This document shows, in pieces, positions 1-10,664 of a stretch of 64,000 bases of DNA. The stretch's first letter is position 1. Each line of letters begins with the position of its first letter. A program made the translations under genes and the position numbers. The DNA comes from Platerodrilus igneus (taxonomy: Eukaryota; Arthropoda; Insecta; Coleoptera; Lycidae). Where the stretch lies: the NCBI GenBank assembly GCA_036346225.1, contig JARFIW010001342.1:62001-126000 (forward strand), given 5' to 3'. The notes below the pieces were generated by a model, which worked only from the letters and a program-made list of their open reading frames with translations, made no database searches and was not told where the DNA came from.

Positions 1-162
1 CTTTGTAAATTATTTTTAATTTACTTTTTTGTAATTGTTTGTGTTAATTAAAAAGAAGTTCAAACATGTTTAATTATTATGATATCCACAATTTATATGA
101 ATAGGTATGACTTCAGGGGCCTGTTTAATAAAAGTCTTTAATAAAATTAGGATTCGTTTGGA

Positions 163-946
163 GTGTCTAAGACAGCTGTTGTTCAAAAGCCTATTGAACC
201 TGGCGAAAGTTTAGTGGATACTTGTAATGATAATGTAAATGATGGAATATGTAAGCAACAATTGGTCACGCAAGAGGATAAAGTCACTACCTCTGAGGTA
301 TGTTTTGATTTAGTACTAGTAATCAAAAACGGATGCGAACGTTAGTTATTAGAGTAATAAAATTATAGATAGTAGTAAAGAAGTTGATGTATCAATTTTA
401 TGTATATAGGATTCACAAAATAAATACTTGTATACCGTTGATTTACATTTCCAATGCTCCACCCGAAGGTACTACATTGGCCAGGAGGCGAGTTTTTTGT
501 TGCCTGGAAATTTAGACTTTTGCCGGACCCTTGCTGTTCCAGGCAAGGTAGGGATCTTTAACGTGCGTGACAACACTCACACACTGGACCTCCATTTAAC
601 CTCTCATCCGAACGAGGGCGTAATATTTGTGAAAAATGCTCACCTGACATTTTTCAAGCAGTCGGCCGTGTCGGGATTTGAACTTGTATACCGTGGTGAA
701 GATACTCTCATGCTTGAATCTCTGAAGGAGAGAAGAGCTTCAAGTACGTAAGCTAGAACTTGAAGTATGGGAAAAGGAGCAATCCTTAAATGTGCTGCAT
801 TCACCCCTTACTAGTCATATTGTTCAACAAGAAGATGGAGAACAACCAGATATGAGTGATGTTGTACTTATTAATAGTGACGACTGTTTAGTAACTAACG
901 AAGGGCACATTGTAATGTTAGATCGAGATGATTCAACTGTACATTA
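163..946 (+). pseudogene. Myb-like accessory protein of Harb-1, C-terminal remnant
   Basis: Two coding-looking stretches remain. The first (163-300) ends at a GTATGT that could be a splice donor. The second runs from about 700 to a stop near 946, is charged and predicted helical, and ends in an acidic tail. This resembles the C-terminal half of the Myb/SANT-like DNA-binding protein encoded by PIF/Harbinger elements, which helps recruit the transposase. The reading frame changes by one base near 735 and a SINE with its target duplication (426-694) sits inside the exon. The N-terminal SANT domain is not visible, probably deleted. Assignment rests on position next to a HARBI1 gene and on similarity to the better copy at 14322-15161. 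Confidence 0.5.
439..681 (-). mobile_element. tRNA-derived SINE, 5'-truncated copy (SINE-A)
   Basis: Reverse-complement match over its whole length to the SINE at 44768-45073. On the minus strand it begins within the B box (TTCAAATCCCG), so the tRNA-like head is missing. It ends with GGAAATGTAAATCA and no poly(A). Both sides carry the same 13 bases, ACTTGTATACCGT, at 426-438 and 682-694. This is a clear target-site duplication and shows retrotransposition by a partner LINE with 5' truncation. Confidence 0.82.
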
Positions 947-1052
947 ACATTTTATTTAATACTTATATTGAATAGACATTTAAGCAAACACTATTTCATC
1001 ACAAAATATGTAAATGTATGTTTAAGATTAGGCAAAGTACATACTTTCATTT

Positions 1053-1344
1053 TTAACAATTAAAGTGGTTGTAAAAAAAATGCAGTTTTTCTTGAGCCTG
1101 GACTGCAGGCAATTCATCTTCGTCCATAATAGTAGTCTGTGGTAAGTCTTCTACCTGTATTCAGGTTCATCAGGTAATGCAAAGTATTGTAAAATGCTCC
1201 TCGAAAGATTACACAACACTACGCAGGTATTGATGATTTCACAAGTAAATGTGGGATTCAGGCGCATACAGCCACTCAGAATACAAAATTTTTCTTTTAA
1301 TCACCAAATGGCATAAATTGCACACTCAATAACTGTCCGAGTTT
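1053..1344 (-). pseudogene. HARBI1 transposase of Harb-1, C-terminal piece
   Basis: On the minus strand this stretch encodes the end of a HARBI1-like protein. A stretch with the phrase ALPDEPEYR is followed by an acidic, glutamine-rich tail that closes with FFYNHFNC and a TAA at 1053-1055. A frameshift lies between these parts. The rest of the gene is at 11378-12136, separated by the piggyBac-like element that inserted at TTAA (1345-1348). The catalytic core between the two pieces is badly decayed. No function is expected. Confidence 0.6.
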
Positions 1345-1387
1345 TTAAACACATTCAGTGCTGATGACGCGTAAACGCGTCATTCTT

Positions 1388-3246
1388 TGTAACCTTCGGT
1401 TTTATTTTATAAATACGCATCAACTACCCTACATAATTTCATGCTAAAATTCATATTCTTATAATAGTATTTTAACGTAATATTTTAAAACCTGTTAAGA
1501 CTTGGAAAATAGTTGATTGTAAGGCAGGTGGTCGCTTGGGTTTCCAAGAAAACACGCAGCACCTGCATGTTAGTTTTCAAATAGTTTAGCATTTGCGATC
1601 TTCCTTCAATATAATAGTGGGATACTTTCGTCTCACTTACCGATAATTTGCGAAGATAGGGGAAGAAGGTATTCGTCGTCGTTTTAAATTAGTTCACGTT
1701 GGGTACTCGAAGGGTTGCGAGATGTGATTGTAGAAAGCTCTTTTAGGCGCGAAGTGCAATAAATATTCACGTGCATAATTAATTTGTTTGGTCGGTAAAA
1801 GTCAAATGGTTTCTGTTACGACATAGTTGCTCCGATTTCTTTTTAAGGAGGATTTTAAGCACGTTGAATAAACGGGTTGTAAAACCGCACGTTACTAGTT
1901 GTTAATAAGTAACGGAATATTTAAATTGCACCGGAGGCGTTTTGCATTGAGATTGTTTTGTGAAGAAATAAAACCCTAGCCCAACGGACTCGCGTAGTTA
2001 GTTTTTACGTAGATTTAGGAAACTGTTATCGTCATAAGATTAATAATAAGTTTAGTGCTTATCAGAGAAGTTAATGTGTGTTGAGTGATAATTATTAACC
2101 CGAAAATTCACGGAACTGGACCAGCGAACCATAACGTATTTCATTCTTTGTTGGCTGTCCCAAAGATACTCGAACCAGTTTAATCCGGTAAATTTCGATA
2201 TTTGCAGCTCATTATATCAACGAACACCTCACTGGATTCTTGGTGTTGATTCGAAATTCATCTTCTTTCTAAGCCGTTAGTTGATGTACCGTCCTGGAGT
2301 ATATCAGTGCTCGCAATCGATTAAGGTAAACTGAAGACTGAAAACTGAATTCCTGCGGTAGTTTCACCATCTGGACTGTAAGTTATAATTGCCATATTAT
2401 TTTATAAACTGAACTTGTTTACAATTCCGTATTATGTTCAATTTCGTACGGATAAAACAATTTTAAAATATTCATTTTACGTTGACTTATTTAGTAAATT
2501 TAATCATTGTTGATACAGCGTTAGGAGGATCCATTAGGGTTGGTAGAAGGATTTAATGAAAACTAAATGTACATGAATTGTTTGTTGCTCAACACATTAA
2601 TATTGGTTATAATTAATAGAAACATGTTATGGAGGTTGTGTATAATTTAGAGGTGGGTATGTTGATTCGGTGTTCAGTTAAAGACTGCTATCTGGTTATA
2701 TTAGAACAAATTCCGTCGTTCTAAAATTATAATTTTATGAGTTTAAGTAATACTGTGAACAGGGATTCAGATCAAATATATTTAATTTAAAGACTCAATC
2801 TCCCTAGTTCAGAATATCTTAAGTGATAACTTTATTACAGGTACAAGTTAGTGTTAAACTTGCATTATTGTTATTGATAATTTTTAAACAGCCAGGAGGT
2901 GTACAACAACTTGGCTAATAACTTGAGATAGTGTCATTCCCATATTTTGTCATACGGGTTTCTTGTCCGAGAAGAATAAGCTTTCCCTCATTTTGCCGTT
3001 CTTCTATAAAAGACAAGGAATCCATGCCACTTTAGGCAGAACTTTACTAAAATGAGGGTGGTGCCCAGAATTCACCAGTTTAGTCAAGATAACTATTATT
3101 ACTCTCCACTCCCCTCCCCATTTTACCCTGCCCGTCTCCACTGCAGCCAGCCGAGCCGCGGTTTAGTTCGTTCCTTTGAGCTTACCGTGTTTGTTCATGC
3201 CTCTTCCCACCTAACATCATCGTAACGTCAATTTTGGCATGTAACA
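1388..3246 (+). repeat. Gypsy-1 5' LTR
   Basis: Begins TGTAAC, ends ATGTAACA and is 1859 bp long. It is paired base for base with 8644-10502 at a constant offset of 7256. The seven differences are spread along its length. A TATAAAAG box lies at 3005-3012, about 240 bases before the LTR end, and is a candidate core promoter. Confidence 0.96.
3005..3012 (+). promoter_or_regulatory. Candidate TATA box in Gypsy-1 LTR
   Basis: TATAAAAG in the last quarter of the LTR, followed by a purine-rich stretch. The same box is in the 3' LTR at 10261-10268. The position suits a promoter defining the U3/R border. No start site can be seen from sequence alone. Confidence 0.35.
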
Positions 3247-3532
3247 ATTGGCTCCCAACGTCAAATTTGTGTTTTTACTAGTATTTTGGAATGTAACAAT
3301 TGGCGCCCAACGCCAAATTTTTGTTTTACTAGTGTTTTCATGTTACAACTGGCGTCCAACGTTTGGTTTGTTTCTTTTTATAGTATTTTCACGTAATAAT
3401 TGACGGCCAACGTGTGTTTTTTCTATACTTTTTATTCAACAACTGTCACCCAACGTCATATTTTGGTTTTATACTAGCTATAACGCAACAACTTTTATAG
3501 TAGTTTTTATTCTACAAGTGGCGTCCAATTTT
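3240..3532 (+). repeat. Tandem LTR-end/primer-binding-site array
   Basis: Six degenerate units spaced 43-75 bases apart. Each has a TGTAACAAT-like stretch followed by a TGGCNNCCAACG-like motif. The motifs are at 3249, 3301, 3350, 3401, 3444 and 3519. The copy at 3301-3312 reads TGGCGCCCAACG, which from known insect tRNA sequences is complementary to the 3' end of tRNA-Lys(CTT). The copy next to the LTR has one mismatch (TGGCTCCCAACG). The first unit overlaps the LTR terminus, so the array looks like repeated duplication of the LTR/primer-site junction. Confidence 0.75.
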
Positions 3533-3782
3533 ATTTTTCATTTTTAAGTACCGCGGTGTTACATTTAACCATTTCGCAGGTTAATTTTTTTTTTTTTTTG
3601 GTTTGTTTAATTTTTGATATTCTTAGTGGGAGTGAGTAAGTTGACGTTTCTCGATTTCGTCTTAAGTTTAAGTTGTTGAACTATTTGGTACAAGAAGTAG
3701 TTGAGGAAAATATTTTTTGTGTTGTACGAATTTTTTTTTTTTTGACTTTACACTACAATTTGGTAGGATTTTATCTTTTAAG

Positions 3783-5201
3783 ATGGATTATGATATTTGT
3801 GTAGATAGATTGCTCAAGCAAGAATTACAATATGAAGCTGAAGTGAGAGGAATTTCTGTACAAAAATATGGTGTGCAGGAATTACGAAAAAAATTGCGCC
3901 CATTATTGAAAACGACTTTTGATTCTAGTAAACATGATTTTGAATATCCTTTTGAATTTCAGGAAGACGTTTGTGCTTTAAAGGAAATATTTGTGACAAT
4001 AAATGATGCGATATCCCAACTAACTGAAATAAATTTAGATGCAAACCAACAAAAAATTGAAACGAAAATTGCGCATGCAACATTTAGATTAAAAAATTCA
4101 GTCCCATTAGAAGATACCGATGATGAAATTCGCGAAAAATTAATAATACAATTAGATCAAATAAAATGTTTTTATGAAGATACTGTTCAAAAAATTTTGT
4201 TAATTAAAGAAAATACACCAAAAAAGTTAATTAAAAAGAAACCAATAACCCAAGATAAGCTAGATGAAATAGAATTTGCGGAAAAATTACATTTACAGGA
4301 TCTTGATAATAACGAACAATTGGGAGAAACTTCCGAACCTAAACCTATTGCAGTTTCCGAACATAAAAATACTTTAGGAAATTCTATTTTTTATAAAAGC
4401 ATACCAGTTGCTAAATGGAATTTAAAATATTCAGGCGAAAGTTCATTAAATGCATTTTTAGAGAGAGTTGAAGAACTGAAAGTAGCGCGTAATATTTCTG
4501 AGGAACAATTGTTCATGGAATCATGTGATTTATTTGAAGGTAAGGCTTTGATATTTTTTCGAGCAAATAAAAATTTAGTGAAAAATTGGTCTTCTTTAAA
4601 AGAAGCTTTAAGAAATGAATTTTTACCGGTCAATTATGATGATAGGTTAATGAATGAAATAAATAATAGGACCCAGGGCGAAACTGAAACAATAGGAATT
4701 TATGTAGCAGTTATGATTAATTTATTTGCAAGACTTGTAGAACCACTAACACTAGAAAAGCAATTAAAGATTTTACGAAAAAACATTTTACCTTTTTATC
4801 AGACCCAATTAAGCTTAATCGAAATAAATAATATTCAGGAATTAATAAAATATTGTAAAAAACTAGAAGAACGTAAAACATATATACAAGATTTTGTTCC
4901 ACCATCAAAAAAACCGACTGATTTAGAGACAGATTTGGCTTACAATAATCCCCAAACCAGTTCATCTTCGACTTCAAAAATTAATAGAAATTTGTATTCA
5001 ATACAAACACCTGTAAATCAAAATCAAAAATATTCAGGTCCACGCTGTTGGAATTGTAAAGGTATAGGTCATATTCAGGCACATTGTAAGGAACCTCGTC
5101 GTGTCGGCTATTGTTATAAATGTGGTTTAGATAATACAACTTTTCGTTCTTGCCCTCGTTGTAATAGGAAAATTCAGGAAAACTTCCATGCGAGACGCTA
5201 A
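3783..5201 (+). CDS. gag: Gypsy-1 Gag polyprotein
   Basis: A 472-residue capsid/nucleocapsid protein that would assemble the retrotransposon particle and bind its RNA. I start it at the ATG at 3783 because the longer frame upstream has only a TTG. The N-terminal two thirds are lysine- and glutamate-rich and mostly helical, and resemble a Gypsy capsid. The C-terminus has two zinc knuckles. The first is a canonical CX2CX4HX4C (C422, C425, H430, C435). The second (C444, C447, C457) keeps the spacing but has Thr at the histidine position (452). The frame is open throughout. Pol lies in the -1 frame and overlaps by 34 bases, so Gag-Pol is probably made by -1 frameshifting. Confidence 0.92.
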   Translation: MDYDICVDRLLKQELQYEAEVRGISVQKYGVQELRKKLRPLLKTTFDSSKHDFEYPFEFQEDVCALKEIFVTINDAISQLTEINLDANQQKIETKIAHATFRLKNSVPLEDTDDEIREKLIIQLDQIKCFYEDTVQKILLIKENTPKKLIKKKPITQDKLDEIEFAEKLHLQDLDNNEQLGETSEPKPIAVSEHKNTLGNSIFYKSIPVAKWNLKYSGESSLNAFLERVEELKVARNISEEQLFMESCDLFEGKALIFFRANKNLVKNWSSLKEALRNEFLPVNYDDRLMNEINNRTQGETETIGIYVAVMINLFARLVEPLTLEKQLKILRKNILPFYQTQLSLIEINNIQELIKYCKKLEERKTYIQDFVPPSKKPTDLETDLAYNNPQTSSSSTSKINRNLYSIQTPVNQNQKYSGPRCWNCKGIGHIQAHCKEPRRVGYCYKCGLDNTTFRSCPRCNRKIQENFHARR

Positions 5202-8200
5202 GCGGTCGTATTGTGTCTCGTGTATTCCATAACTCGACCAAATATGTTGCAGATTTAATTAGTGAAAGGGAGATAAAATTTAAAAAGAACAAATTAATGT
5301 TAGATTATGTGATGGAACAGGCAGAAGAGGATAAACGGCCTTATGTTACAGTTAATATTTTAGGGTTAGAATTTTTAGCTCTTTTAGATTCTGGTGCTAG
5401 TTCGACTATTTTAGGACAGGAAGGATGGGATAATTTATCCTCGTTAAATTTATATATTGATAAAAAGCAGGCTCCGATGTGTAACGTCACTGACGGAAAT
5501 CAATTACATAGTTTGGGTACTGTTCGTTTACCGATTAGGTTGAAAGAAAAATTAACAATATTAGATGTATTAATTGTTCCAGAGGTAAAACATTCCTTGA
5601 TTTTGGGCATTGATTTTTGGAAATCTGTGCAGATTATTCCAGATATTTTTAAAGGCGAGTTTACGTTTTCTAATTTAGCTTCTTTATCTATGACACAAGA
5701 ACCGATTTTACATTCCAAATTTGATCTTTCGTTAGCACAACGTGAAATTTTAGAATCTTTGGTCAATACACATTTTGCAAATTCAAAAACTTTCGGTGTT
5801 ACTAATTTGGTTCAACATAATATTAAAGTTTCAAGCGATCCCATTAAGCAGAGACATTATCCTGTTTCCCCTGTCATACAAAAACAGATAGATATAGAAT
5901 TGGATAAAATGTTAGAACTTGGTGTAGTAGAAAAAAGTTATAGTGCATGGTCAAACACGATTTTGCTAGTTAAAAAAAAAGAACAAGGTTCTTACCGATT
6001 TTGTGTGGACTTCCGCAAATTGAATAAGGTTACTGAACGAGATGCCTATCCCTTACCGTATGTGTCATCAATATTGGACAAACTTAGAGATGCGAAATTT
6101 ATTTCTACGCTCGACATAAAATCCGCATATTGGCAAATTCCATTAACTAATCATTCAAAACAATATACCGCATTCACCGTTCCCAATAGAGGTCTCTATC
6201 AATTTACCCGCCTCCCCTTTGGTTTACATAATGCTCCAGCAACGTGGCAGAGATTGATCGATCGTGTTTTAGGCCCAGAATTAGAACCGTTCGTATTTTC
6301 ATATTTGGATGACGTAATTATTTGTACTAAGTCATTTGAGGAACATATCAAAATTTTGCAAGAAGTTTTAAAACGTCTAGATGAAGCAGGTTTAACTTTG
6401 AGTCGTGACAAATGTCATTTTTGCAAAAGTGAACTTAAATATTTAGGCTATGTAATTAATTCAAAAGGTTTACTTGTAGATCCCGAGAAAGTTCAAGCTA
6501 TTATTGATATTCCCACCCCAAAAACAGTTAAGGAAGTAAGAAGGATCATTGGTATGGCATCGTGGTATAGGAGATTTTTGCCCGATTTTTCTAGTATTAT
6601 AGCTCCGCTTGCAGCCTTATTACGAAAAAATAAGAAATTTATTTGGGATGAATTTTGTGAAGTAGCTCTTTCGTTAATAAAAAATTCTTTGGTATCAGCC
6701 CCGATTTTGTCCTGTCCCGATTTTAATTTAATGTTTTCGATTCAGTGTGATGCCTCCGATTACGGGATTTCCGGTGTTCTCACTCAGACGATGGACGGAG
6801 CTGAACATGTTATTTGTTATATTAGTCGCTCGCTCACCCCCTGTGAAAGAAAATATTCAGTAACAGAGAGGGAGTGTTTGGCAGTTTTATGGTCTATTGA
6901 AAAATTACGCCCTTATGTGGAAGGTAGTCATTTCCAAGTGATTACCGACCACCATTCATTAATTTGGTTAAATAGATTGCAGCAACCTTCTGGTAGGCTG
7001 TGTCGTTGGTCATTGAAATTACAACAGTACGATTTTGAGATTATACACCGCAAAGGAAAAAACAATGTCGTCCCCGATGCCCTTTCACGTACTGTACCTA
7101 TTCTTGATACCGTTTCCGTCAACTTACATGCACTTGTTAAATCTGAAAATCCAGTGAAACCCGAAACAAAAAATTTAAATAAAATTAATTCCTCTGAAAT
7201 AAAACTTGATCCTTGGTATAAAAAGATGATTTTGCAAGTGGAACAAAACCCTATTAAATATAAACATTGGAAAATCGTAAACAATAAACTTTTTAAATAC
7301 TTACCTGATAAATTTCCTGATTTAGTGAATCCCGAAGTTCATTGGAAGGAAGTTGTTTCGAAAGCTCAACGTTTGGATATTTTAAAAGAATGTCATGACG
7401 AACCCACGTCGGGACATTTTGGTATTTTTAAAACATTTCATAGAATTCAACAGAAATATTATTGGCCAAAGTTAAAAGCAGACGTTATACATTATGTTAA
7501 TCGTTGTAAAACATGTTTGATGCACAAACCCGAACAAAAGAAACCTCAAGGTTTAATGTCAAGACACCCTATTGTATCTAAACCATGGCAGATGATTTCG
7601 ATAGATTTGATAGGCCCATTACCTCGTACAACCAAAGGCTATACTTATATTTTATCGGTGGGTGATTATTTCACTAAATTTCCGTTATTTTTTCCCTTGC
7701 GTACCGCTACCGCTTCAGCGATAACGCAGAGAGTCGAAGAATTTGTCATTTTACTTTTTGGCGCACCGCAATACATATTAGTTGACAATGGAAAACAGTT
7801 TACAAGTAATCTTTTTAAGACTTTGGCTTCAAAATATAAATCAAAAATAATTTATAATGCGTTTTACCACCCTCAGGCAAACCCTATTGAAAGGGTCAAT
7901 AAAGTTATTAAAACTCTTTTGGCTTCACTTGTTGATGAAAATCAACGTTCGTGGGGAAACTTATTACCGATGTCCGCTTGTGCTATACGCACGGCAGTTC
8001 ATGAAGTTATTGGTATGTCACCCTACTTCGCAAATTTTGGACGTGAAATGGTGATAGATGGATCTAAATTTGGCGAAGTGGACAACAATGATGTTTTGAC
8101 GAATATAGAATTTTCAGATCGTGATAAATTATACAGTCGTATACCCGAATTTGGAAAAGTATATAAAGAAATCGAAAAAAGATTAGAGATTGCGTATAAA

Positions 8201-8449
8201 AAGGCAAAAATTAAGTATGATTTGAGAAGACGCGATGTCACCTTTTCAGTAGGTGATAAGGTATGGAAAAAGAACTATACTCTATCGGATGCGTCAGAAT
8301 TCTATAATGCGAAACTCGCTCCAAAATTTATTGGACCATTCATTATTTCAAAAAAAGTTGCATATAATACATATGAGTTGGTAGATGATGCTGGTATTTC
8401 GAAAGGTACCTGGCATGTCAAAGATATTAAAGCAAATCCTCCAGATTAG
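5168..8449 (+). CDS. pol: Gypsy-1 Pol: protease, reverse transcriptase, RNase H, integrase
   Basis: Open from just after a TAG at 5165-5167 to a TAG at 8447-8449, in the -1 frame to gag. There is no ATG near the start, so expression by frameshifting is likely. Residue numbers here count from the GTG at 5213. The protease has DSG at 59-61 and a later LGIDFW. The reverse transcriptase has LPFG and the catalytic YLDD at 364-367. RNase H follows, with DASDYG and TDHHSL. The integrase has an HHCC zinc-binding region and the catalytic triad D798, D858, E893 (34 residues between the last two). A GPF-like motif lies near the C-terminus. All catalytic residues that I can check are present, so this copy may be active. 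Confidence 0.95.
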   Translation, partial: ENSGKLPCETLSGRIVSRVFHNSTKYVADLISEREIKFKKNKLMLDYVMEQAEEDKRPYVTVNILGLEFLALLDSGASSTILGQEGWDNLSSLNLYIDKKQAPMCNVTDGNQLHSLGTVRLPIRLKEKLTILDVLIVPEVKHSLILGIDFWKSVQIIPDIFKGEFTFSNLASLSMTQEPILHSKFDLSLAQREILESLVNTHFANSKTFGVTNLVQHNIKVSSDPIKQRHYPVSPVIQKQIDIELDKMLELGVVEKSYSAWSNTILLVKKKEQGSYRFCVDFRKLNKVTERDAYPLPYVSSILDKLRDAKFISTLDIKSAYWQIPLTNHSKQYTAFTVPNRGLYQFTRLPFGLHNAPATWQRLIDRVLGPELEPFVFSYLDDVIICTKSFEEHIKILQEVLKRLDEAGLTLSRDKCHFCKSELKYLGYVINSKGLLVDPEKVQAIIDIPTPKTVKEVRRIIGMASWYRRFLPDFSSIIAPLAALLRKNKKFIWDEFCEVALSLIKNSLVSAPILSCPDFNLMFSIQCDASDYGISGVLTQTMDGAEHVICYISRSLTPCERKYSVTERECLAVLWSIEKLRPYVEGSHFQVITDHHSLIWLNRLQQPSGRLCRWSLKLQQYDFEIIHRKGKNNVVPDALSRTVPILDTVSVNLHALVKSENPVKPETKNLNKINSSEIKLDPWYKKMILQVEQNPIKYKHWKIVNNKLFKYLPDKFPDLVNPEVHWKEVVSKAQRLDILKECHDEPTSGHFGIFKTFHRIQQKYYWPKLKADVIHYVNRCKTCLMHKPEQKKPQGLMSRHPIVSKPWQMISIDLIGPLPRTTKGYTYILSVGDYFTKFPLFFPLRTATASAITQRVEEFVILLFGAPQYILVDNGKQFTSNLFKTLASKYKSKIIYNAFYHPQANPIERVNKVIKTLLASLVDENQRSWGNLLPMSACAIRTAVHEVIGMSPYFANFGREMVIDGSKFGEVDNNDVLTNIEFSDRDKLYSRIPEFGKVYKEIEKRLEIAYKKAKIKYDLRRRDVTFSVGDKVWKKNYTLSDASEFYNAKLAPKFIGPFIISKKVAYNTYELVDDAGISKGTWHVKDIKANPPD

Positions 8450-8635
8450 TGACTTATACGTTGCAAGTATTGTTTTTATTTTGGTTATTTCCATGCCGAT
8501 CGTAGGCTTTATTTTTCTATTAGTAGTAGTAAATTTTCTTTATAATAAATGACGTTGGTCTGTTCTTCCACTGGACCCTTGTGGTATTTTGTTTTGTTTT
8601 TTGCTCAAGAATTTTAGGTAAAATTCTCATTTTGT

Positions 8636-8643
8636 AAGGAGGG
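8636..8643 (+). promoter_or_regulatory. Polypurine tract of Gypsy-1
   Basis: AAGGAGGG lies directly against the 3' LTR start at 8644. This is where plus-strand DNA synthesis of LTR elements is primed. The 186 bases between the pol stop and this tract hold no reading frame of note. Confidence 0.8.
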
Positions 8644-10502
8644 TGTAACCTTCGGTTTTATTTTATAAATACGCATCAACTACCCTACATAATTTCATGC
8701 TAAAATTCATATTCTTATAATAGTATTTTAACGTAATATTTTAAAACCTGTTAAGACTTGGAAAATAGTTGATTGTAAGGCAGGTGGTCGCTTGGGTTTC
8801 CAAGAAAACACGCAGCACATGCATGTTAGTTTTCAAATAGTTTAGCATTTGCGATCTTCCTTCAATATAATAGTGGGATACTTTCGTCTCACTTACCGAT
8901 AATTTGCGAAGATAGGGGAAGAAGGTATTCGTCGTCGTTTTAAATTAGTTCACGTTGGGTACTCGAAGGGTTGCGAGATGTGATTGTAGAAAGCTCTTTT
9001 AGGCGCGAAGTGCAATAAATATTCACGTGCATAATTAATTTGTTTGGTCGGTAAAAGTCAAATGGTTTCTGTTACGACATAGTTGCTCCGATTTCTTTTT
9101 AAGGAGGATTTTAAGCACGTTGAATAAACGGGTTGTAAAACCGCACGTTACTAGTTGTTAATAAGTAACGGAATATTTAAATTGCACCGGAGGCGTTTTG
9201 CATTGAGATTGTTTTGTGAAGAAATAAAACCCTAGCCCAACGGACTCGCGTAGTTAGTTTTTACGTTAATTTAGGAAACTGTTATCGTCATAAGATTAAT
9301 AATAAGTTTAGTGCTTATCAGAGAAGTTAATGTGTGTTGAGTGATAATTATTAACCCGAAAATTCACGGAACTGGACCAGCGAACCATAACGTATTTCAT
9401 TCTTTGTTGGCTGTCCCAAAGATACTCGAACCAGTTTAATCCGGTAAATTTCGATATTTGCAGCTCATTATATCAACGAACACCTCACTGGATTCTTGGT
9501 GCTGATTCGAAATTCATCTTCTTTCTAAGCCGTTAGTTGATGTACCGTCCTGGAGTATATCAGTGCTCGCAATCGATTAAGGTAAACTGAAGACTGAAAA
9601 CTGAATTCCTGCGGTAGTTTCACCATCTGGACTGTAAGTTATAATTGCCATATTATTTTATAAACTGAACTTGTTTACAATTCCGTATTATGTTCAATTT
9701 CGTACGGATAAAACTATTTTAAAATATTCATTTTACGTTGACTTATTTAGTAAATTTAATCATTGTTGATACAGCGTTAGGAGGATCCATTAGGGTTGGT
9801 AGAAGGATTTAATGAAAACTAAATGTACATGAATTGTTTGTTGCTCAACACATTAATATTGGTTATAATTAATAGAAACATGTTATGGAGGTTGTGTATA
9901 ATTTAGAGGTGGGTATGTTGATTCGGTGTTCAGTTAAAGACTGCTATCTGGTTATATTAGAACAAATTCCGTCGTTCTAAAATTATAATTTTATGAGTTT
10001 AAGTAATACTGTGAACAGGGATTCAGATCAAATATATTTAATTTAAAGACTCAATCCCCCTAGTTCAGAATATCTTAAGTGATAACTTTATTACAGGTAC
10101 AAGTTAGTGTTAAACTTGCATTATTGTTATTGATAATTTTTAAACAGCCAGGAGGTGTACAACAACTTGGCTAATAACTTGAGATAGTGTCATTCCCATA
10201 TTTTGTCATACGGGTTTCTTGTCCGAGAAGAATAAGCTTTCCCTCATTTTGCCGTTCTTCTATAAAAGACAAGGAATCCATGCCACTTTAGGCAGAACTT
10301 TACTAAAATGAGGGTGGTGCCCAGAATTCACCAGTTTAGTCAAGATAACTATTATTACTCTCCACTCCCCTCCCCATTTTACCCTGCCCGTCTCCACTGC
10401 AGCCAGCCGAGCCGCGGTTTAGTTCGTTCCTTTGAGCTTACCGTGTTTGTTCATGCCTCTTCCCCCCTAACATCATCGTAACGTCAATTTTGGCATGTAA
10501 CA
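8644..10502 (+). repeat. Gypsy-1 3' LTR
   Basis: 1859 bp, TGTAAC to GTAACA, matching 1388-3246 with seven substitutions and no gaps. It is followed by TCTT, the second copy of the target duplication. Confidence 0.96.
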
Positions 10503-10664
10503 TCTTGTTAAACCTGCATAGCGCATGACGCGAATTCGAGTCTTGTGATATTAAAATTTAAATGTATGTTTAGTAGCTCAGTCGTTGGGGAATGAGGTTG
10601 TTGTGTCGTGAGCGTGTGAATTAGGTATTCTAAAAATGTAAAACCTTATTCGATCAAGTTTGTA

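Larger units (their letters stand above)
1388..10502 (+). mobile_element. Gypsy-1: full-length, young Ty3/Gypsy LTR retrotransposon
   Basis: A 9.1-kb element with two 1859-bp LTRs (1388-3246, 8644-10502) starting TGTAAC and ending GTAACA. The target duplication is TCTT (1384-1387, 10503-10506). The LTRs have no indels relative to each other and I count seven substitutions, so the insertion is recent. Internal order is primer-binding region, gag, pol (protease, reverse transcriptase, RNase H, integrase), then a polypurine tract. Protease-RT-RNaseH-integrase order places it in Metaviridae. There is no envelope gene: only 195 bases separate the pol stop from the 3' LTR. It inserted in the left end of the piggyBac-like element. 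Long LTRs with a tRNA-Lys primer recall Ulysses/Osvaldo-type elements, but I cannot assign the clade firmly. Confidence 0.95.

Noticed and set aside
428..751. A 107-codon open frame that looks like a small gene
   Set aside because: Most of it is the SINE read on its non-transcribed strand. The same peptide appears opposite SINE-B, so it follows the repeat and not a gene.
4391..5292. Minus-strand frames opposite gag and pol of Gypsy-1
   Set aside because: Shadow frames of real coding sequence with no domain and no start context.
8450..8635. An envelope gene in Gypsy-1
   Set aside because: There are only 186 bases between the pol stop and the polypurine tract, with no reading frame. The element is a retrotransposon without envelope.
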